DNA of 23,217 bases from CAYFJO01 sp964343305. Lineage in GTDB: Bacteria; Planctomycetota; Planctomycetia; Pirellulales; Pirellulaceae. The stretch's first letter is position 1. Every line of letters starts with the position of its first letter. The translations under genes and the position numbers were made by a program. Where the stretch lies: contig CAYFJO010000149.1 of NCBI GenBank assembly GCA_964343305.1, forward strand, positions 1 through 23,217. Reading direction: 5' to 3'. Shown piece by piece: positions 18,903-23,217 of this stretch. Under the pieces are notes generated by a model. It had not been told where the DNA came from. It did no database searches and worked only from the letters and a program-made list of their open reading frames with translations.

Positions 18903-18949
18903 TGGGCGGACGCACCCTACGAATACGCGTTTGGAGTGTCGTCCGCCCA
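18903..18949. repeat. GC-rich inverted repeat upstream of the HEAT/vWA gene
   Basis: TGGGCGGACG (18903-18912) pairs perfectly with CGTCCGCCCA (18940-18949) across a 27-base loop. The outer bases add a G-T wobble and a G-C pair. It lies about 100 bp upstream of the HEAT/vWA start codon. It could be a REP-like dispersed repeat, a terminator of an upstream transcript, or a leader structure. Nothing in the sequence separates these options. Confidence 0.5.
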
Positions 18950-19348
18950 TCATACCAAATCAGATCAAAGCGGCGGTTAGTTGTCGTTTCCCGGTTTGAC
19001 CGCCGAACAAGTGAACTCGCCACCAATGACGCCAACAAGGGCCTACGCCCAGCCATCGGCATCATCGAAACAAGAATTCACGCTGATCCAGCCGTCACTT
19101 GCTGACTCCCGTCCATCAACCGCACAGAAAAAAAGGCAGCCCGAAGGCCGGTCCAAAGGAATCAAATGGTGGTCAATGATGATGCCAAACACCCCGCTCG
19201 GCTGCTCCCACCAGAGTAACCGCTGTGCGTGCGAAGGTCCGTGGGTCGACGTGCAATTGTTCGTTGCCGAAAAGGAAAACGGAACCGGGGACAATCGACC
19301 TGGAGGCTTGCGATTTCAGTCACAGAGCCAAGATTAGTTAAAGACGAG

Positions 19349-19368
19349 ATATTTTACAGGTAAAATAT
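19349..19368. repeat. AT-rich palindrome
   Basis: ATATTTTA (19349-19356) and TAAAATAT (19361-19368) form a perfect 8-bp inverted repeat with a 4-base centre. It is an AT island in GC-rich DNA and could be an operator-like site. No adjacent gene is convincing. Confidence 0.4.
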
Positions 19369-19707
19369 TACCCGCGCAAAATTCAAACGACGTGTCGTGT
19401 GCCACGTGTGATCTGTTCGAAACAAATTGACAAAGAACGTGAGGCGGCTGCCGATGAATGACGCCGTCCGAAGATTGCGAGAAGGGGCAGTTATTAACGC
19501 CGTCCCATCGCTGGGATTCGAGACGGTAAAGCCTGCCTAAGACGATTGATCTCACGAATATTCTCCTCGAAAAAAGCGCCAACAGTACGGCGCGACTGCC
19601 GCTTCATCCGACACGCCGACCTCGAAGGAGGTTCACGAACCTGTCCCGAAGGTTGTGATTCGCTGTTAAGCTAACAATCTTGCCCCTTCAAAATCCATTT
19701 TTCGCCC

Positions 19708-20172
19708 GTGGACACTACTGGATGCTTCTGCTTCGGCACCGGTCTCACACCCCGGCTCCTGCACCGCACTCAGCATGCAACTCGCCTGTATCCACACTCC
19801 ACCGTCTCCGCGCCTCGCGTCATCCTACGGCTGGCGCGCGAAGGAAAACGCGACAAAGAAATTGCCGTGATGCTGACCGCTCAAGGCCCGTTTTGCCTCG
19901 CACGGACTCGCACGAAAAAACACGGGTTGTCCATGAAGTGCAGGAGAAACACGGGTTTCTTGGATGTGGTGGCCATTCTTGAAAATGACCGAGTTACGGG
20001 GACAGGATTCGAATTGTCTGTTCGTTTCCGGGGAAGAACATACATTTTGTCGGCTGCTGGGGACTCACGGGGGGATTTTTTTGGGGAATCGTGTTGCGTC
20101 AGACGATTGCTGCTGACCTACGTGCCGCCGCTTTCGGTGGCTGCCTTGTGGCCAAACAAACCCATCAGGTAG
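19708..20172 (+). pseudogene. Decayed HTH recombinase/transposase-like remnant
   Basis: A 154-codon frame is open here, but only residues about 30-73 (19795-19926) look meaningful. VILRLAREGKRDKEIAVMLT followed by AQG and ...TKKHGLSMK resembles the helix-turn-helix region of recombinase/transposase proteins ('LAREGxxDKEIAxxLTAEG ... RLKHG'). The flanking residues are Cys- and Arg-rich and look non-coding, so this is probably a decayed fragment rather than a working gene. The resemblance is from memory of the family pattern and is weak. Confidence 0.3.
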
Positions 20173-20301
20173 TCCCACCCCTTCGATGCGGTCGATGTCG
20201 CTGCCACGCCAGCTGCCGACCTGTGGCAATCGCTCAGCCGCTTGGTTGGCCGTCCCGCACTTGACGCCTTGTTTCCGCACTTGAACAGGAGCGCAGAGTG
20301 A
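20173..20301 (+). pseudogene. C-terminal fragment of an unrecognised protein
   Basis: The frame opens after TAG 20170-20172 and ends at TGA 20299-20301, but has no usual start codon near its beginning. It reads ...PAADLWQSLSRLVGRPALDA, then LFPHLNRSAE, an amphipathic helical segment. Its stop overlaps the GTG start of the next ORF in a GTGA, the arrangement of translationally coupled genes, which supports its having been real coding sequence. It is probably the 3' end of a longer gene whose 5' part is lost. I cannot name the family. Confidence 0.35.
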
Positions 20302-20453
20302 CGCGACCCAACCGATTCTTGTTTGACGAGACCATCACCGCGTTCCGCCAGCGCAACGGGCGCGTGATCGTTGAGATTGGCGGCATCCGCAATCGTGGCT
20401 GGCGCGATACCGACGGCCACAGCACGTTGCGTTGGCCCGCTGATGCCATATGA
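20298..20453 (+). CDS. Small ORF, 51 aa, possible methyltransferase N-terminal fragment
   Basis: GTG 20298 is preceded by AGGAG (20287-20291) at a six-base spacing, a textbook ribosome site. The product begins with TRPNRFLFDETITAFRQ. It contains RVIVEIGGIRNRGWRDTDGH and STLRW, which recalls the glycine-rich motif I of some class I SAM methyltransferases ('IVEIGxIRN...GxSTL'). If so, it stops far short of a complete enzyme and is a remnant or a distinct micro-protein. It overlaps the preceding frame by GTGA and the next by ATGA, suggesting coupled translation. The resemblance is weak. Confidence 0.45.
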   Translation: MTRPNRFLFDETITAFRQRNGRVIVEIGGIRNRGWRDTDGHSTLRWPADAI

Positions 20454-20599
20454 CTTCCTATCGTCGTCCCGCGTACACGCGCGAAGTCTTAGCCGCACTG
20501 GCCAAGTGCGAAGGGATCGCTGAATGGCTGCTGCTGCTGCCCAACGTCGAGCCCGGCAACGACGAGGTGGTCGCGGCATTCCGCGAGTGGGACGCCTGA
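20450..20599 (+). CDS. Small ORF, 49 aa, unknown
   Basis: The ATG overlaps the stop of the previous ORF in an ATGA, so translation is probably coupled. No separate ribosome site is seen. The product is acidic and helical (REVLAALAKCEGIAEWLLLL, then NVEPGNDEVVAAFREWDA). A perfect 18-bp hairpin begins four bases after the stop, which would terminate this micro-operon. No family is recognised. Confidence 0.45.
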   Translation: MTSYRRPAYTREVLAALAKCEGIAEWLLLLPNVEPGNDEVVAAFREWDA

Positions 20600-20603
20600 G
20601 GGG

Positions 20604-20650
20604 GAAACGGGGTCGGGTCTCGTTTTTAAAATGAGACCCGACCCCGTTTC
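20604..20650. repeat. Perfect 18-bp palindrome (REP-like and/or terminator)
   Basis: GAAACGGGGTCGGGTCTC (20604-20621) is exactly complementary to GAGACCCGACCCCGTTTC (20633-20650). The AT-rich 11-base centre can pair a few more bases. It follows the 49-aa ORF by four bases. I recall near-identical 'GGGGTCGGGTCTC' hairpins dispersed in several bacterial phyla, in the style of REP sequences mobilised by Y1-type transposases. No such transposase is present here. A terminator role is also possible. Confidence 0.7.
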
Positions 20651-20861
20651 TTCGCCCCGGCGCGGCGTGTGCCCGATCGATTTCATCAGTCGCTGCTGCC
20701 GCACATGGTCACCACGATTAATCCCGCCGTAAGCCCCAGGGTGACTGCACCGGCATCTCGATGACAACATGAACCGTCTGCCCGTCGTTCTTCTGCGCCG
20801 GACGCAATAAAAAGATGCCCACCAAGGTATTACCTATCCGCTAATCAAATACCGGCGAAGG

Positions 20862-20901
20862 CGCAAAAAAACGAGGCCGACAAACTGTCCCGACCTCGTT
20901 T
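20862..20901 (-). terminator. Intrinsic terminator, minus strand
   Basis: Read on the minus strand, AAACGAGG pairs with CCTCGTTT (8 bp) and an inner GACA/TGTC pairs within the loop. The 3' arm runs into seven T residues (20865-20871 as A on the plus strand). It lies downstream of the minus-strand cassette-like genes and could end their transcript. Confidence 0.5.
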
Positions 20902-21478
20902 CGACACAAAAGCGTCAAAGTTCAAATCGCCTCGATTGTGCTTTGTGTCGCTTCGCCTTCTAAAAGAAGAGCCGGTAGCGCCCAAACAACCGAACTCCAC
21001 ACAATCGACACCTACCTATCTCATCGGACGCGTGTAGAGGTCTCTCCAACGAAATGTTTCGGAGCGAATGAAGTCGCTCGAATTCAGGTCTTTTCCAGTT
21101 CATTGGTGGGGCCATTGATCGCCAAACGTGTGTAGGTGCATGGTGGACACGAAGTCTCCAGGGCCTGGCGGCTCATGGAGTAGCAACAAGGAAGCGCACC
21201 ACGAGTTGTGTTGAGCGTGAGGCTATAGGAACACCTCTCGCACGTCGGGCGCGCCGCCGACTCCGGAAAGGATCCACTGCGTGATATTTCCGCATAGGTG
21301 TACGATCAAGATACCGATGCTGTTTTGACTGGGCGAGGGACGCTACCAAATCTGTGCGTCGTCCAACTGATTGAGACAATGAGCAATTTTCGCAGTAGAC
21401 TTCTTCAGCCGCTCCCCTGCTGCGTCAAGAAAAGCAATTGCAAAGGCATCGTCGGACACAGATCGTTCTTTCAGTGCG
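20902..21478. other. Gene-free stretch
   Basis: Only short frames without ribosome sites or recognisable motifs are present. I see no RNA gene and no strong repeat here. Confidence 0.4.
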
Positions 21479-21882
21479 CCCAACGTTTGGGATTGCCGAC
21501 GCCGTTGTTGGCGACAGCGTTAGAGCTCTCATAGAACGAAGTTTGTTGTGTTTGAGTCAAGTTTTTGGATCGTGTTAGTTGCAGCGCACAAATAACCCCT
21601 CCCCAAATCGACGGAGGTACGTTGCTCGGGATTTCGCGTCCGTTTAGCTGCGTGCAGCAGTATGGTTGTGTTGGGACCGTTGCCGGTCCTGATGCTGCCT
21701 TTGGTTATCGCTTCGGTGCTGTAAAGCTGATGCAAAACCGTCGCGCGTTAATTGTACATGCGTTAGTTGGTTGGAGGCGAAGCCTCGCTAGATTTCAAAT
21801 GAGAATCGATGCTAACATAGTGACGGGCGCTTGAATCAAAACGAGGCGTCCATTAGGGTTTAGCGGCAATCCTCGTGTTGGC
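21479..21882 (-). repeat. attC-like composite inverted repeat, long form (site B)
   Basis: On the plus strand the left arm is CCCAAC (21479-21484), a 5-base spacer, GGATTGCC (21490-21497) and GACGCC (21498-21503). The right arm mirrors it: GGCGTC (21845-21850), GGCAATCC (21865-21872), a 4-base spacer and GTTGGC (21877-21882). Outer and inner paired boxes with unequal spacers recall the R and L boxes of integron attC sites. Read with the genes, the final box GTTGGGC (21484-21478) fits GTTRRRY. The right arm overlaps the last codons of the 144-aa gene. The 340-base interior is unusually long and holds a doubtful minus-strand ORF (21529-21735, TTG start). Confidence 0.5.
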
Positions 21883-22294
21883 GGTGTGTGATTCGCTGGA
21901 ATTGCCTTTGAACTACATCGGACAAAAGGAAGACTGAACTAACAGCAACGCCAGCTAGGTATCCGTCCAAGGCTCCAATCAAAACCAAAGATAAAAAGTC
22001 CGGCATACCAATCGAAAAGAAAGAACCGTAGACGCCAAAAGCGAGAAAGCAAGCAATACCGACAAGGATCGATGCCCTACGCGGTTCGGTGCCACGAAAA
22101 AGAACAGCCTGCCCAAGTCCAACGAACGATATGAATCCAGCAATTGTCGCGATCGTGACCGGTGGGCAACGTGACAAGCGTAATGCACTAAACAGGAATG
22201 CATACGCCGTGGTAACTACTATGATCGTCGCAATGTTAAATCGACGCGGAACCGAATAGGGGTTAGGGGAGGCGTTTGTCGCATCGTTGACCAT
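21860..22294 (-). CDS. Small integral membrane protein, unknown function
   Basis: The product has 144 aa from ATG 22294; a TTG one codon upstream is less likely. After a short polar head with NPYSVPRRF, four hydrophobic segments follow at about residues 20-39 (IATIIVVTTAYAFLFSAL), 45-65, 74-95 and 99-124, then a basic/His-rich tail. An 'NPY-x-x-P' head before the first membrane helix is common in small planctomycete membrane proteins. This is a family impression, not a function. The last eight codons lie inside the right arm of the attC-like repeat. The gene is oriented like the 172-aa gene upstream and separated from it by another copy of the repeat. Confidence 0.75.
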   Translation of the reverse strand: MVNDATNASPNPYSVPRRFNIATIIVVTTAYAFLFSALRLSRCPPVTIATIAGFISFVGLGQAVLFRGTEPRRASILVGIACFLAFGVYGSFFSIGMPDFLSLVLIGALDGYLAGVAVSSVFLLSDVVQRQFQRITHRQHEDCR

Positions 22295-22408
22295 CAAGGT
22301 GCGTGACCCAGTTTGCGGGTAGTGTTTATTACGTCGAAGACATCCTAACTGGCTTATCGAACGGTCGTGACATTACTATCTGCGAAGGAACAGGACCGCC
22401 CTCGTCCC

Positions 22409-22525
22409 GCCAACGGTTTGCATTGCCGACGCCGAAGAACATTGAACAACAAAATTGATTATACCGAAGGTTGGAGTGTTGAAGAAAGAACGAGGCGTCC
22501 CGCGAAGCGGCAATGCATTGTTGGC
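22409..22525 (-). repeat. attC-like composite inverted repeat, short form (site A)
   Basis: Left arm on the plus strand: GCCAAC (22409-22414), a 4-base spacer, TGCATTGCC (22419-22427), GACGCC (22428-22433). Right arm: GGCGTC (22494-22499), a 9-base spacer, GGCAATGCA (22509-22517), a 2-base spacer, GTTGGC (22520-22525). All three box pairs are perfectly complementary, with asymmetric spacers, over 117 bp. It begins 10 bp after the stop codon of the 172-aa gene. The outer boxes keep the AAC/GTT core but do not fully match GTTRRRY. The left arm is nearly identical to that of site B. Confidence 0.6.
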
Positions 22526-22535
22526 AGTTCACATC

Positions 22536-23054
22536 TCAGCGCGTAAAAATATCTCGCAAGAATTCAGCCTGAATAGCGTCTTCCTTTGCCATATACTGTT
22601 TATATATCTCGCCCTCGTTGACTTGCGTTGCTTGCTTGGCTGCGGCCCTTGATGCGACGTCGGCTCCATAAATGCAAAAATCCAAACCGTGCTTCCAATC
22701 TATTTCAAGACGGCTCACTTCTTCTGCACAGCAAGCTGCACAGTATGCCGAAGCTTCTTTCGTTTTCCTGATAGCAACATACGCAGCGGCTGCATCATTA
22801 TGAGCCTTTTCAAGCTCGCTTCCATCTACTAAACCGTTAGCAAACTTCTCGGCTACCCTCACTGCTTCCCGGCTGCGTTCGTCGGACATCATGGACCATA
22901 TTCTGCGGCAACAAGCTATGAGAAACAGCCTCATTTTCCGCTCCGACTCATCTTGTCCGAAGACTTCTCGAAGGCTTGCTTTACCCGCCCCGCTTTTCAA
23001 GTAATAAAGCATTTCGAGCGCGCTTGAACATTCTGACCATTCGAACTCGGTCAT
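22536..23054 (-). CDS. Planctomycete-type 'ACCRRIW/LRDIF' helical protein, unknown function
   Basis: ATG 23054 is chosen because GGAGG lies ten bases upstream and the family start MTEFEWSEC begins there. An in-frame upstream start adds 38 poorly conserved residues. The product has 172 aa and is strongly helical: ALEMLYYLK, RKMRLFLIACCRRIWSMMSD, ERSREAVRVAEKFANG, an Ala-rich middle, and the terminal EDAIQAEFLRDIFTR. Proteins with 'KLRLFACACCRRIW..LtDERSR.AVEVAERYADG ... LLRDIFG' are frequent in planctomycetes, often annotated hypothetical; I know of no assigned function. The gene is followed by the 117-bp attC-like repeat and oriented like the next gene, so it may be a captured cassette. Confidence 0.82.
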   Translation of the reverse strand: MTEFEWSECSSALEMLYYLKSGAGKASLREVFGQDESERKMRLFLIACCRRIWSMMSDERSREAVRVAEKFANGLVDGSELEKAHNDAAAAYVAIRKTKEASAYCAACCAEEVSRLEIDWKHGLDFCIYGADVASRAAAKQATQVNEGEIYKQYMAKEDAIQAEFLRDIFTR

Positions 23055-23217
23055 ATCGCTGTCGCCTCCAAAGTCCCGATCTCGCTTTGGCCTGGGAACG
23101 AAACACTGATCGTCGCTTAATGAAGTGATCTGCCAACGTATGCGGATGGGCGGCGCCGCGCGTTCCATCCTTAGTGATTGTTGAATCTGGTTTGATTCTA
23201 CCGGAGTGGATCGTTCT

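Larger units (their letters stand above)
18808..19707. other. Region with no convincing gene
   Basis: Reading frames here are short, compositionally odd and lack recognisable motifs. It contains the 5' leader of the HEAT/vWA gene, a GC-rich hairpin at 18903-18949 and an AT-rich palindrome at 19349-19368. One + strand frame (18981-19337) has no ribosome site or family resemblance I can name. Confidence 0.5.

Noticed and set aside
20004..20024. tRNA T-arm look-alike (ATTCGAAT flanked by GACA/TGTC)
   Set aside because: The stems do not pair as in a T-arm, and no acceptor, D or anticodon arms can be found around it.
20118..20579. Minus-strand 153-codon frame
   Set aside because: It overlaps the coupled + strand micro-ORFs with their good ribosome site and looks Arg/Ala-rich and non-coding.
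21173..21379. Minus-strand 68-codon frame
   Set aside because: No ribosome site, strongly Arg-rich composition and no motif. Not supported as a gene.
21541..21560. TTGTTGTGTTTGAG, similar to part of Vibrio cholerae VCR repeats
   Set aside because: The match is short and isolated, with none of the surrounding VCR structure. Treated as chance.

Overview
The window looks like chromosomal DNA of a planctomycete, probably Pirellulaceae-like. This is inferred from family content: a secreted formylglycine sulfatase, Ycf48/PIG-L/CBM9 fusions, a small 'NPYSVP' membrane protein, and an 'ACCRRIW...LRDIF' protein of a type I associate with planctomycetes. No rRNA, tRNA or CRISPR array was seen.

Layout. 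(1) 1-3752 (-): a very large STAND NTPase with N-terminal DUF4062 (TIR-like), a NACHT/AAA-type NTPase and C-terminal WD40 repeats, cut by the left window edge. (2) 3894-4577 (-): the C-terminal part of a VirD4/TraG-type coupling protein. It meets a 5'-truncated beta-helix (polysaccharide-lyase-like) gene on the + strand (4568-5695) in a sharp junction near 4575. (3) 5836-12497 (+): three exported enzymes for complex carbohydrate. They are a 1212-aa CBM9-CBM9-Ycf48 propeller-PIG-L fusion, a sulfatase and an alpha/beta-hydrolase, with a hairpin terminator after them. (4) 18807-12551 (-): a two-gene operon. It encodes a roughly 1700-aa HEAT-repeat/HELGHH metallopeptidase/vWA protein and a MoxR-type AAA+ ATPase with an added N-terminal beta-rich domain. 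(5) 18808-20600: sparse DNA with hairpins, a decayed HTH recombinase/transposase-like remnant and three overlapping micro-ORFs ending at a perfect 18-bp palindrome. (6) 20860-23217: two minus-strand cassette-like genes, each ending at or beside one arm of the same composite inverted repeat, which resembles an integron attC site. A minus-strand terminator lies beyond them.

How the parts may work together. The middle + strand block fits stepwise removal of acetyl and sulfate groups from an algal or host glycan outside the cytoplasm. The flanks look accessory. They hold a STAND sensor of the kind used in bacterial conflict systems, remnants of conjugation machinery, a MoxR-vWA-protease pair whose parts resemble proposed NTP-dependent conflict systems, and a repeat-bounded small-gene array. 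The most interesting candidates are the HEAT-metallopeptidase-vWA/MoxR operon and the attC-like repeats.
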